A DNA stretch of 64,000 nt from Myxococcota bacterium (lineage in GTDB: Bacteria; Myxococcota_A; UBA796; UBA2385): contig JAKLKF010000003.1 of the NCBI GenBank assembly GCA_023150805.1, positions 52,722 to 116,721 of the forward strand, given 5' to 3'. Every line of letters starts with the position of its first letter. Position 1 is the first letter of the stretch. The notes under the pieces were generated by a model that saw only the letters and a list, made by a program, of their open reading frames with translations, did no database searches and was not told where the DNA came from. This document shows, in pieces, positions 17,395 to 25,151 of the stretch. The position numbers were made by a program, and so were the translations under genes.

Positions 17395-18056
17395 AGCCCG
17401 CCACCACGCCGCAAGGCGGCCCCTGGCCCCTCTCCCAGGCCATCACCACCTTCTGGCGCTTCCCCTCGCCCCGCATCCTGGCCACCTTCCTGGTCGTGGT
17501 CCTGGCCATCCGCCTGTGGCTGGGCGCCTGGAGCGCCTGGCACGCCCTGATCCCCGTGGTCCTCCTCGCGGTGCACCCCTTCACCGAGTGGCTGATCCAC
17601 GTCTTCCTGCTGCACTGGCGGCCCCGCAAGGTGCTGGGCCTCACGCTGGACACGGTCGCGGCGCGCGACCACCGCGCCCACCACAAGGACCCGCCCCACC
17701 TGCCGCTCGTCTTCATCCCGCTGCCGACCCTGTGGGCGGGTGCGGCGCTGGTGACCGCCGCCTGGCTGCTGCTCTCGCCCGACCTGCCCTTCGCCTTCAC
17801 GGGCCTGCTGTCGACCACGGCCATCGCCCTGGCCTACGAGTGGACCCACTACGCCTGCCACGTGCCCTGGGCGCCGAAGTCCTGGTGGTGGCGCTCGCGC
17901 GTCAAGCACCACCGCCTGCACCACTACAAGAACGAGCGCTACTGGTACGGCGTCAGCCTGCACCTGGGCGACCGGGTGCTCGGGACCCTGCCCGACGCCG
18001 ACCAGGTCCCCCGCTCGCCGACCGCCCGCGACCTCGAGGCGCGCGGACCCGCCTGA
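17391..18056 (+). CDS. Fatty acid hydroxylase-type membrane di-iron oxygenase
   Basis: The 221-residue protein has four likely transmembrane helices and the histidine clusters of the fatty-acid hydroxylase/sterol desaturase superfamily: HPFTEWLIHVFLLH, RDHRAHHKDPPH, and near the C-terminus HHRLHHY. Such enzymes hydroxylate acyl chains, sterols or carotenoids in the membrane. The GTG start is coupled to the FadR-type regulator by GTGA, which supports an acyl-chain substrate. CrtZ-like carotenoid hydroxylation is an alternative because a CrtW-like ketolase lies elsewhere in the window. Confidence 0.82.
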   Translation: MKPATTPQGGPWPLSQAITTFWRFPSPRILATFLVVVLAIRLWLGAWSAWHALIPVVLLAVHPFTEWLIHVFLLHWRPRKVLGLTLDTVAARDHRAHHKDPPHLPLVFIPLPTLWAGAALVTAAWLLLSPDLPFAFTGLLSTTAIALAYEWTHYACHVPWAPKSWWWRSRVKHHRLHHYKNERYWYGVSLHLGDRVLGTLPDADQVPRSPTARDLEARGPA

Positions 18057-18098
18057 GCCCACGGACCGACCCGCCCACGACAGCGGCCGCGCCGCGGT

Positions 18099-18110
18099 TA
18101 CGCCCCGCAC
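18099..18110 (+). promoter_or_regulatory. Candidate leaderless promoter of the FG-GAP gene
   Basis: TACGCC (18099-18104) ends 6 nt before the GTG at 18111. No ribosome binding site precedes this GTG. The same hexamer-to-start spacing occurs before folE, the DUF1571-like gene and the NE0113-like gene. Confidence 0.35.
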
Positions 18111-19466
18111 GTGCCGGTCCCGCTGCTCGCCGTCGACCTCCGCATGCCCCCCGACCTGGTCGAGGTGCGCGCGGGAGACGTCGACGGCGACGGCCGCGAC
18201 GAGCTGGTCCTGGTCAGCCGCCCCGACCGGGCCGGGTCCCCGCCGCCCGTCACCCTGACCGTCGTCCACCTGTCGCCCGAGGGGCGGGAGGAGGCGCGCC
18301 AGACCCTGGCCCTGGGCGCCCAGGCGCTGGCCTGGGACATCCAGGGCGGCCTGTGGGCGCTGGACGGCGAGGGGGTGCTGCGCCTGCACCTGGACGGCCG
18401 GCGGGAGCGCCTGGCCAGCCTGCCCACCCCCCTGTCCGGCCTGGGCCCCACCTCGCCCGTCGCCGCCGACCTCGCCCATGACCTCGACCAGGACGGGCAG
18501 GCCGAGGTGCTGGTCTGGAGCCACGGCGCCCTGCACGTCATCGGCGCGGACGGCCGCCGCTGGGGGGCCCTGGCCGCGCCCGCCGAGGGCCAGCTCTCCC
18601 CCACCGACCGCGCCGGCGGCACCAGCGTCGTCGCCGCGACCCGGCCCCCGCCGCTGGCCGTCGCCGACCTGGACGGCAACGGCGTCGCCGACCTGGTGCT
18701 GCCCGCCGGCGCCCAGGCCCGGGTCGGCTGGTGCGACGGGCGCCTGGGCAGCCGCGTCGACCCGGTGGCGCTGCCGCACGACCTGGACCCGCCCGAGGAT
18801 CGCGACATCGACCGGAAGGCCGAGGAGCGGCGGGTCGCCCGGGCCTGGTTCCAGGACCTGACCGCAGACGGCCGCGCCGACCTGCTGATCCACCGCACCG
18901 TGACCCGCGGGAGCTGGTTCGGCACCACCGCCGAGCTGGTGGTGTCCGTCGGCACCGGCGCGGCCTTCCCCGTCACGCAGCGCCTGCAGACCGACGCCGC
19001 CGCCGTCGACGTCCTCCCGCTGGACTTCGAGGGCGACGGGGATCTCGACCTGCTCGTCCCCCAGGTCGAGACCAGCGTCGGCAACCTGGCCAGCGCCCTG
19101 GTCAGCAAGGCGGTGCGCATCGACCCGGTCCTCTACGTGATGCACGAGGGCCGCTACGGCGCGCCCGTGCACCTGGAGAAGCTCAAGGTCCCCGTCGAGG
19201 ACCGCGACCGGATGCAGCTCGACGTCGAGCACGACCTGGACGGCGACGGCATCGTGGACCTGGTCAGCAACGGCGGCGAGGATCGCGTCGCCGTGCACCT
19301 GGGCCGCCCCTATGCCTTCGCCACCGAGCCCCTGGCCAGCCTGGACCTGCCCGTCGCCTCGGTCGGCGCGACCCTCTTCGTGCAGGACCTCACCGGCGAC
19401 GGCCGGGCCGAGATCCTGGCCTGGCGCAGGCACCAGCCCACCGCCACCCTTCTGCGCCTGCCCTGA
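18111..19466 (+). CDS. FG-GAP/VCBS repeat protein
   Basis: The 451-residue product has at least seven Asp-rich calcium-loop repeats of the D-x-D/N-x-DG-x-x-D/E-L type (DVDGDGRDEL, DLDQDGQAEV, DLDGNGVADL, DLTADGRADL, DFEGDGDLDL, DLDGDGIVDL, DLTGDGRAEI), spaced as blades of an integrin-like beta-propeller. No signal peptide follows the GTG at 18111, which is unusual because such propellers are mostly exported. Either the start is wrong, the protein is secreted by another route, or it is cytoplasmic. An ATG at 18144 is an alternative start. Confidence 0.78.
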   Translation: MPVPLLAVDLRMPPDLVEVRAGDVDGDGRDELVLVSRPDRAGSPPPVTLTVVHLSPEGREEARQTLALGAQALAWDIQGGLWALDGEGVLRLHLDGRRERLASLPTPLSGLGPTSPVAADLAHDLDQDGQAEVLVWSHGALHVIGADGRRWGALAAPAEGQLSPTDRAGGTSVVAATRPPPLAVADLDGNGVADLVLPAGAQARVGWCDGRLGSRVDPVALPHDLDPPEDRDIDRKAEERRVARAWFQDLTADGRADLLIHRTVTRGSWFGTTAELVVSVGTGAAFPVTQRLQTDAAAVDVLPLDFEGDGDLDLLVPQVETSVGNLASALVSKAVRIDPVLYVMHEGRYGAPVHLEKLKVPVEDRDRMQLDVEHDLDGDGIVDLVSNGGEDRVAVHLGRPYAFATEPLASLDLPVASVGATLFVQDLTGDGRAEILAWRRHQPTATLLRLP

Positions 19467-19518
19467 AGGGAACAGGCCGGCCTCGCGAGTGGTTGCTGTA
19501 GCCCGCCCCTCCGGGAGA

Positions 19519-19530
19519 TAGGCCCCGCCC
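19519..19530 (+). promoter_or_regulatory. Candidate leaderless promoter of the DUF1571-like gene
   Basis: TAGGCC (19519-19524) ends 6 nt before the ATG at 19531. A GGGAG at 19513-19517 lies 13 nt upstream, rather far for ribosome binding, so either a leaderless or a weak leadered start is possible. Confidence 0.3.
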
Positions 19531-20250
19531 ATGACCCACCTGCTCGCCCTGCTCCTGCTGCCCACCGCCCTGGCCGGCCAGACGCCCCCCGACATCCGCG
19601 CCCGCCTGGAGCGCCTGCGGACCGCGGCCGAGGGCGTGAGCCAGTGCACCTACACCTTCCGCCGCCACGAGTGGACCGACGGCAGGCAGCAGCCGCCCCA
19701 CGAGATGGCCGTCAAGTTCCGCGAGCCCATGGACATCTACATGAAGTGGGTCGGGGACACCCACAAGGGCCGCGAGCTGCTCTACCGCCAGGGCTGGAAC
19801 GACGGCGACATGATGGTCAAGCCCGGCCCCATGGTGCCGACGCTGAGCCTGGACCCGCAGGGCAAGCTGGCCATGCGTGGCAGCCGCCACGGCATCGACA
19901 TGATCGACCTGTCCAACGTGGCGGCGATCATCCTGGACCAGACCGACCGGCTGGAGGCCAGCGCCACGCTGTCGGCCACCTACACCCCCCAGGGCGCCCA
20001 GACCGTCAACGGCGAGGCGAGCTGGTGCGTGCAGATCGACCTGCCCAAGGACCAGGACACCCGGCTCTACGCCTACCGGGTCGACATGTGCCTGAGCGAG
20101 CGCACCGGCCTGCTCACGCGGCTGCGCGCCTGGGACCAGGCCGACGGCGAGCTGCGCAAGGTCGAGGACTACGAGTTCCGCAACATCAACCTGTCGCCCG
20201 GCCTGACCGACGCCGACTTCAGCGACGACAACCCCGCCTACGCCTTCTGA
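19531..20250 (+). CDS. Exported DUF1571-like protein
   Basis: The 239-residue product has a Sec signal (LLALLLLPTALAGQ) and a LolA/LppX-like beta-sheet pattern with CTYTFRRHEW, VKFREPMDIYMKWVGDTHKGRELLYR and the conserved ETGLL-like SERTGLLTRL, matching DUF1571. These periplasmic proteins are thought to bind lipid or lipoprotein moieties. Two cysteines (WCVQI, DMCLSE) may pair. Its last 13 bases overlap the convergent matrixin gene. Confidence 0.75.
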   Translation: MTHLLALLLLPTALAGQTPPDIRARLERLRTAAEGVSQCTYTFRRHEWTDGRQQPPHEMAVKFREPMDIYMKWVGDTHKGRELLYRQGWNDGDMMVKPGPMVPTLSLDPQGKLAMRGSRHGIDMIDLSNVAAIILDQTDRLEASATLSATYTPQGAQTVNGEASWCVQIDLPKDQDTRLYAYRVDMCLSERTGLLTRLRAWDQADGELRKVEDYEFRNINLSPGLTDADFSDDNPAYAF

Positions 20251-21125
20251 CGGCGCCGGCCGAGCCACAGCGGCAGCAGCAGGGCGAGGGCCCCGCGGTG
20301 GCGGGAGCCGCCGCCCGTCGCGCAGCCGCAGCCCGGCTCCTCCTCGCCCCGGGCGCAGACCTGCTCCCCGGTCGACAGCGCGACGCAGTCCATGTCCGCC
20401 GGGCAGTCGGCCGCCTCCTCGCAGGCCTGGGTGCAGTACCGCTCGGCGCCGTCCACCAGGCAGGTCAGGCCCGCCACGCAGTCCTCGGTGGTCCCGCAGG
20501 CCTCGCCCACCTCGCCGGTGCCGGCCACGGCCAGGTCCTGGTACAGCGCGCACAGCCCCTCCTCGTCGTCCGCCTCCAGGCTGCGCGCCTCGGGGTTGCC
20601 GTCCATCGCCGGGTTCAGGCTGGCCCCGGTCACGGCGCTGTGCCACAGCCCCAGCAGGTGCCCCACCTCGTGCACCACGCCGGCCTGGACGTCGAAGCTG
20701 CTGGTGCCGTCGGCGCCGTCCAGGGTCCAGGCGTAGTGCTGGAGGTTCAGCGCGATGTCGACCTCGGCCAGCTCGCTGCCGGCGACGAAGATGGTCGGCG
20801 CCGTCAGCAGCCCCGCGTCCTCGGGCCAGCCCTGCTCCACCAGGAAGACGACGTTGGCGCCGTCCTGGGCGCCGAAGGAGGCGCCGTCCTTGCGCCCCTG
20901 GTAGGCGTAGGAGACCCCGGGCGCGCAGGCCACCTGGGTCCAGGTGTCGAAGCCCGCCTGCACGGCCGCCTCCAGCTCCTCGTCCGAGGCGCCGTCCAGC
21001 GCGGCGTCCTGGTCCAGCCACCAGGGGATGGGGAAGGCCTCGGCGGGCCAGGTGGCGCCGACGCTGTCCCAGGCGCGGGCCGCGGGCGAGAGCAGGGCGG
21101 CGGAGAGGAAGAGCAGGGAGGGCAC
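20238..21125 (-). CDS. Secreted matrixin-type zinc metalloprotease with MYXO-CTERM-like tail
   Basis: The 295-residue protein starts at the GTG (21125) in front of a Sec signal (LLFLSAALLSPAARA). HEVGHLLGLWH is a full metzincin HExxHxxGxxH zinc site, preceded by the matrixin-like strand VDIALNLQHYAW. The C-terminal third is Cys-rich (EGF-like spacing), then GCGCATGGG, a hydrophobic stretch and RRRQ, which matches the MYXO-CTERM sorting pattern that anchors or processes surface proteins. It starts 8 bp after the upstream outer-membrane gene, forming an operon. No pro-domain Cys switch is obvious. Confidence 0.87.
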   Translation of the reverse strand: MPSLLFLSAALLSPAARAWDSVGATWPAEAFPIPWWLDQDAALDGASDEELEAAVQAGFDTWTQVACAPGVSYAYQGRKDGASFGAQDGANVVFLVEQGWPEDAGLLTAPTIFVAGSELAEVDIALNLQHYAWTLDGADGTSSFDVQAGVVHEVGHLLGLWHSAVTGASLNPAMDGNPEARSLEADDEEGLCALYQDLAVAGTGEVGEACGTTEDCVAGLTCLVDGAERYCTQACEEAADCPADMDCVALSTGEQVCARGEEEPGCGCATGGGSRHRGALALLLPLWLGRRRQKA

Positions 21126-21133
21126 GGCGGCTC

Positions 21134-22180
21134 CTACCAGCGGGTGAGGATGCCCAGCGCCAGGGCGTCGTTGCGGCGCTCGATGCGGTCGTCGAGGACC
21201 TGCACGTCGGCGGTGGCCACCGTGCCCTGCTCGCGGCTGAGCAGGGCCTCGACGTAGCCCTGCACGTCCGGATCCGCCTGGTGCGCCCAGGCCACCCGGC
21301 CGGTGCCCAGCCAGCGGGCGTCCTCGCCCGACACCAGGCCCACGACCCGCTCGCCGCGCAGGTCCAGGGCCAGGTGGTGCAGCCCGACCAGGGGCAGGTC
21401 CAGGCCGACCTCGGCCAGGATCTCCTGCAGCAGGCCCGTGGGCCGGTCGAAGCGCTGCCAGCCGCCGCCCACCCGCACCGGCCCCGCCCGCAGCTGCCCG
21501 TCCGCCACCCACAGGACCGAGGTTCCCAGCGAGGGCGAGGGGTGGCGCAGGAAGGCGCCGCCCAGCTCGACAGAGAGGGGGCCCTCGGCGCGTCCGAGGG
21601 GCGAGAGATTGAGCCGCGCCCACTGCATCGGCGCGTCCGACGTGCGGGTCTGCCAGGCCAGCCCACCGCGGGCGCTGGCGATCCGCGGCCAGGCCAGGGC
21701 CAGCGCCGCCCCGTCGGCGTGCACCGGCAGCGCGCTGCGCGACAGGGCCGGCCGCAGCGCGTGGGGCTGGTCCTCCAGCTCGGAGAGCCGGTCCCGGGTC
21801 ACCGGCAGGTCGTCGCGGCCGAGCTGCACGGCCAGCACCTGGTCCAGGGCGTCCAGGCCCACCCAGGCCTCGCCCGCCTCCAGGCCGCCGGCGTGCACGA
21901 TGCCCTCCTCCACCCGCAGGAGCGCCTGCACCCGGACGTGGCCCTGGGGGTCCACGGGGCTCGACAGCCCCACCTCCAGCGCGCTCTGGGCCAGGCCGAC
22001 CTGGGGGTTGGCGACGGGGTCGAGCAGGGTGAGGTCCGCCTCGTCCTGCACCGCCGCGGTCCAGCGCGCGCCCAGCGCGGCGTGCACCTGGCCCTCGGCT
22101 CGCGAGATCCGGAAGGTCGGCTCCGGGTACTCGTCGTGGGCCTCGACGGTGGCGATGAGCAGGCAGGCCAGCAGCAGCAT
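21134..22180 (-). CDS. Exported protein, probable outer-membrane barrel
   Basis: The 348-residue product has a Sec signal (MLLLACLLIATVEAH). Its mature part alternates polar and hydrophobic residues in long runs with strand motifs such as WVGLDALDQVLAVQLGR, and lacks cysteine after the signal. This suits a beta-barrel or large beta-sandwich of the outer membrane. No porin family is recognised. It heads an operon with the matrixin and has an operator-like palindrome over its predicted -10, so it is probably tightly regulated. It is divergent from the metal-uptake genes and may respond to the same signal. Confidence 0.68.
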   Translation of the reverse strand: MLLLACLLIATVEAHDEYPEPTFRISRAEGQVHAALGARWTAAVQDEADLTLLDPVANPQVGLAQSALEVGLSSPVDPQGHVRVQALLRVEEGIVHAGGLEAGEAWVGLDALDQVLAVQLGRDDLPVTRDRLSELEDQPHALRPALSRSALPVHADGAALALAWPRIASARGGLAWQTRTSDAPMQWARLNLSPLGRAEGPLSVELGGAFLRHPSPSLGTSVLWVADGQLRAGPVRVGGGWQRFDRPTGLLQEILAEVGLDLPLVGLHHLALDLRGERVVGLVSGEDARWLGTGRVAWAHQADPDVQGYVEALLSREQGTVATADVQVLDDRIERRNDALALGILTRW

Positions 22181-22259
22181 CGTGGCCTCAGGGCGCCGCG
22201 GCCGTGCTCAGCTCGACCCAGTAGAAGGGAGCAGCGACAGTGGGACCTCCAGCGACGCC

Positions 22260-22277
22260 CCGAGGGTATGCCCTCGG
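22260..22277. promoter_or_regulatory. Perfect 7+7 palindrome, operator candidate
   Basis: CCGAGGG (22260-22266), TATG, CCCTCGG (22271-22277). It lies in the divergent region between the outer-membrane/matrixin operon and the metal-uptake operon and covers the predicted -10 of the minus-strand promoter. A metal-responsive repressor is a fitting binder, but the sequence does not match known Zur boxes. Confidence 0.5.
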
Positions 22278-22293
22278 ATGCGCGCGGGGTCAA
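22265..22293 (-). promoter_or_regulatory. Predicted promoter of the outer-membrane/matrixin operon
   Basis: On the minus strand, TTGACC (22293-22288) is followed after 17 nt by CATACC (22270-22265); a shifted TACCCT is also present. The -10 is inside the perfect palindrome. The transcript would have a leader of about 75 nt before the ATG at 22180. Confidence 0.4.
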
Positions 22294-22341
22294 GCAGCGC
22301 GCCGTTGCCGTGCAAGCTGCGTGTCATCCTGCCCCGGCTCG

Positions 22342-22370
22342 TTGACGGCGGCGCGCCGCCCGCGTATTCC
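22342..22370 (+). promoter_or_regulatory. Sigma70-type promoter of the metal-uptake operon, leaderless
   Basis: TTGACG (22342-22347), exactly 17 nt, then TATTCC (22365-22370). The ATG follows only 8 nt after the -10 with no ribosome binding site, so transcription should begin at or a few bases before the start codon. Confidence 0.6.
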
Positions 22371-22378
22371 AGCCCTGG

Positions 22379-22777
22379 ATGCGAACCGCCCGTGCCATCG
22401 CTGCACGCATCGCCCTGCTCCTGGCCCTGGTGGCCTGGGCCGGCGGACAGGTCGCGTCCAGCGTGCACCGCCTCCAGGTGCTGCACGTCCAGTGCGTCGA
22501 GCACGGCCACACCATCGAGCGCTCGCTGACCGAAGGCGGCGGGGATGGGGAACAGGCCCGCGCCGCCGACGAGCTCAAGGCCCCGCCGGACTGCGGCGAG
22601 CACAGCGGCCACTGCGCGCTGCACGCCCTGCCCCAGGTGGCCGAGGCCCCCGCCGTCGCCCGGCTGGAGCCGCCGCCGCGCGTCGACCTGCCCATCCGGA
22701 CCTTCGGCCTGGCCACGCTCGCCCGCGGGCCGCCCCTCTCCTACGCCCCCAAGACCAGCCCGCCCGCCCTCGCCTGA
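22379..22777 (+). CDS. Small exported His/Cys-rich protein (DUF2946-like)
   Basis: The 132-residue product has an N-terminal membrane or signal segment (IALLLALVAWAGGQVA) and then clustered metal-type ligands: HVQCVEHGH and CGEHSGHCALH. These small His/Cys-rich proteins often precede TonB or ABC metal-uptake genes. A periplasmic zinc or copper binding role is inferred. It is the first gene of the metal locus and appears to be translated from a leaderless mRNA. The C-terminal 40 residues are Pro-rich. Confidence 0.65.
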   Translation: MRTARAIAARIALLLALVAWAGGQVASSVHRLQVLHVQCVEHGHTIERSLTEGGGDGEQARAADELKAPPDCGEHSGHCALHALPQVAEAPAVARLEPPPRVDLPIRTFGLATLARGPPLSYAPKTSPPALA

Positions 22778-22878
22778 GACGTCGTCCGCGCGCGGCCGGT
22801 GGGTCGTGCGCGCCTCGGACGTGAACCGGTCTCCCTCGACCGGCCCTCGCGCCGCCCCACGACCTCCTCGGCAGCCCC

Positions 22879-24207
22879 TTGCACCCACTTCTCCTGGCCG
22901 TCCTGGCCGGGTCCGCCCTTGCGCAGGATCCCGGCGCTCCCCCTTCCCCTCCCCCCGCCGCCACCGACGCCGCGGCGCCCGACCCCGCAGCGCCCGAGGC
23001 GGCCGCGCCCGACAACGAGGCGCTGCAGGCCCGCGTCGAGGAGCTGGAGCAGCAGCTCGCCGACCTGGCGCTCGCCATCGAGCTGAGCAGCCAGGCCGCC
23101 GCAGCGCCGGCGCCTGCGGCTGCGCCCGCGCTGCGAGGGGGTGGCGCCGGGCAGAGCATGAACCCTGACATCGCGCTCATCGCCGACGTCGCGGCCGCGT
23201 ACTTCACCGCCGACGAGCCCCTGCAGACCGGCGGCCACGACCCGACCGTCGACGGCTTCAACCTGCAGCAGCTCGAGATGAGCGTGCAGAGCACGGTCGA
23301 CCCCTACTTCAAGCTCGACGCCAACATCGTCTTCAGCCTCTACGGCGTCGAGGTCGAGGAGGCCTACGCCACCACGCTGGGCCTGCCGCTGAGGAGCCAG
23401 CTCCGCATCGGGCAGATGCTGACCCGCTTCGGCCGCCTGAACAACAGCCACCCCCACGGCTGGGACTTCGTCGACCAGACCTTCGTGCTGGGCCGGGTCA
23501 TGGGCAGCGAGGGCAACCGCGGCCTGGGCGTGGAGGGCAGCGCCCTGCTGCCCCTGCCCTGGTACGTCGAGCTGGTCGCCAGCGAGACCATGGCCGCCGG
23601 CGAGGCCAGCGCCCGCAGCTTCTACGGCGCCCAGGACCTGGGCGTGCAGCGCCTGGGCGACCTGCAGACCACCGTGGCGCTCAAGCAGTTCTTCCCGCTC
23701 TCCGACGACTGGTCGCTGTTCTGGGGCCTGTCCTGGGCGGGGGGTCCCAACCCCACCGGCCGCGACAACCGCAGCGAGCTGTACGGCAGCGATCTGTACC
23801 TGAAGTGGCGGCCGATCTCGCGGGCGAGCACCGGCTACGTCGCCCTGCAGGCCGAGGGCATCCACCGCCGCCGCCAGGTGCCCGGCGACGTGCTGGTCGA
23901 CTGGAACGCATACGAGCAGCTCACCTGGCGCATGGCCCGCCGCTGGGCGATCGCCGCGCGCCACGAGCTGGGCACCGCCGCCACCACCCAGGACGGCGAG
24001 CTGGCCGGCACCCTGGACACGCTCGATCCCGAGTGGACCTCGACCCGGCAGCGGATCACCGCGGCCACCACCTTCTGGCCCACCGAGTTCTCTCGCCTGC
24101 GCCTGCAGGGCGCCACCGACCTGGTGGGCTGGCGCGAAGAGCCGGACTGGTCCGTCTTCCTGGCCTTCGAGTTCAGCGTCGGCGCCCACGGCGCCCACGC
24201 CTTCTGA
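22879..24207 (+). CDS. Outer-membrane porin-like protein with coiled-coil stalk
   Basis: The TTG at 22879 opens a Sec signal (LLLAVLAGSALAQ). A Pro/Ala-rich linker, then a short coiled coil (NEALQARVEELEQQLADLALAIEL, about 50-75), then a beta-barrel part with many aromatic-flanked strands follow; the 442-residue length suits a 14-18 stranded porin. It resembles phosphate-selective or metal-regulated porin families with a peptidoglycan-facing coil. Its place between the His-rich protein and the substrate-binding protein suggests that it admits the metal across the outer membrane. No strong ribosome binding site precedes the TTG. Confidence 0.75.
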   Translation: MHPLLLAVLAGSALAQDPGAPPSPPPAATDAAAPDPAAPEAAAPDNEALQARVEELEQQLADLALAIELSSQAAAAPAPAAAPALRGGGAGQSMNPDIALIADVAAAYFTADEPLQTGGHDPTVDGFNLQQLEMSVQSTVDPYFKLDANIVFSLYGVEVEEAYATTLGLPLRSQLRIGQMLTRFGRLNNSHPHGWDFVDQTFVLGRVMGSEGNRGLGVEGSALLPLPWYVELVASETMAAGEASARSFYGAQDLGVQRLGDLQTTVALKQFFPLSDDWSLFWGLSWAGGPNPTGRDNRSELYGSDLYLKWRPISRASTGYVALQAEGIHRRRQVPGDVLVDWNAYEQLTWRMARRWAIAARHELGTAATTQDGELAGTLDTLDPEWTSTRQRITAATTFWPTEFSRLRLQGATDLVGWREEPDWSVFLAFEFSVGAHGAHAF

Positions 24208-24230
24208 ACCCCCTCTCCCCGAGGCCCCCC

Positions 24231-25151
24231 ATGCGCGCCTTCCTCCGCCTGCTCCTGGCCCTGCTGGCCCTGCTGGCCCTGCCCTCCCCGGCAGCCGCGA
24301 AGCCCCGCGTCGTCGCCACCGTGCCCAGCCTCGCCGCCGTCGCGCGCGACGTGGCCGGCGAGGACGCCGAGGTCTCCGCCCTGGTCCTGCCGACCCAGGA
24401 TCCGCACTGGGTCGACGCTCGCCCCAACCTGGCGCTGGAGCTGTCCCGCGCCGACCTGCTGCTGGTCGTCGGCCTGGACCTGGAGGTCGGCTGGCTGCCG
24501 AACCTGCAGACCGGCAGCCGCAACGCCGCCATCCAGCGGGGCGGCAAGGGCTACCTGGACGTCAGCCAGTTCGTGAACCTGCGGGAGGCGCCGACCGCGC
24601 CCGTCGACCGCAGCCAGGGCGACATCCACCCCGGCGGCAACCCGCACTTCCTGCACGATCCGCGCTCGGTCGAGGCCATCGCCTACGGCATCGCGCGGAA
24701 GCTGGGCGAGCTGGACCCCGATCACGCCGCCGCCTACCTCACCCGCGCCCAGACCCTGGCCGTGACCCTGGCCCGCAAGATCCCCGAGTGGGAGGCGCGC
24801 CTCGCCCCCCTGCGCGGCATGAAGCTGGTCGCCTACCACAAGAGCTGGCCCTACGCCGAGGCCTGGCTGGGCTTCGAGATCGTCGAGTACGTCGAGCCCA
24901 AGCCGGGCATCCCGCCCAACCCCGCCCACGTCGCCCAGGTCCTGGGCGCCATGCGCCGCCACGGCGTGCCCGCCATCATCGAGGAGGCCTACTACAGCGA
25001 CGCCACGGTCGAGCAGATCAGCGAGCGCACCGGGGCGAAGATCCTGCGCATCCCCGGCGGCGTGCACTTCGTCGAGGGCGAGACCTACGTCGAGCACATG
25101 GAGGAGTTCGTCGGCCTGCTGGCCCAGCTCGTCCCGGGAGGTGCGCCGTGA
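24231..25151 (+). CDS. Periplasmic metal (zinc-type) ABC transporter binding protein
   Basis: The 306-residue protein has a Sec signal (LLALLALLALPSPAAAK) and the cluster A-I (ZnuA/TroA) layout: VVATVPSLAAVARDVAG, then DPHWVDARPN with ligand His59, a second ligand in GGNPHFLHDP (His139, His142), the long connecting helix, and EEAYYSD near the last ligand. It lacks the long His-rich loop of classic ZnuA. The last bases overlap the next lipoprotein start as GTGA. Zinc or manganese is the likely cargo; the His-rich neighbours favour zinc. Confidence 0.87.
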   Translation: MRAFLRLLLALLALLALPSPAAAKPRVVATVPSLAAVARDVAGEDAEVSALVLPTQDPHWVDARPNLALELSRADLLLVVGLDLEVGWLPNLQTGSRNAAIQRGGKGYLDVSQFVNLREAPTAPVDRSQGDIHPGGNPHFLHDPRSVEAIAYGIARKLGELDPDHAAAYLTRAQTLAVTLARKIPEWEARLAPLRGMKLVAYHKSWPYAEAWLGFEIVEYVEPKPGIPPNPAHVAQVLGAMRRHGVPAIIEEAYYSDATVEQISERTGAKILRIPGGVHFVEGETYVEHMEEFVGLLAQLVPGGAP

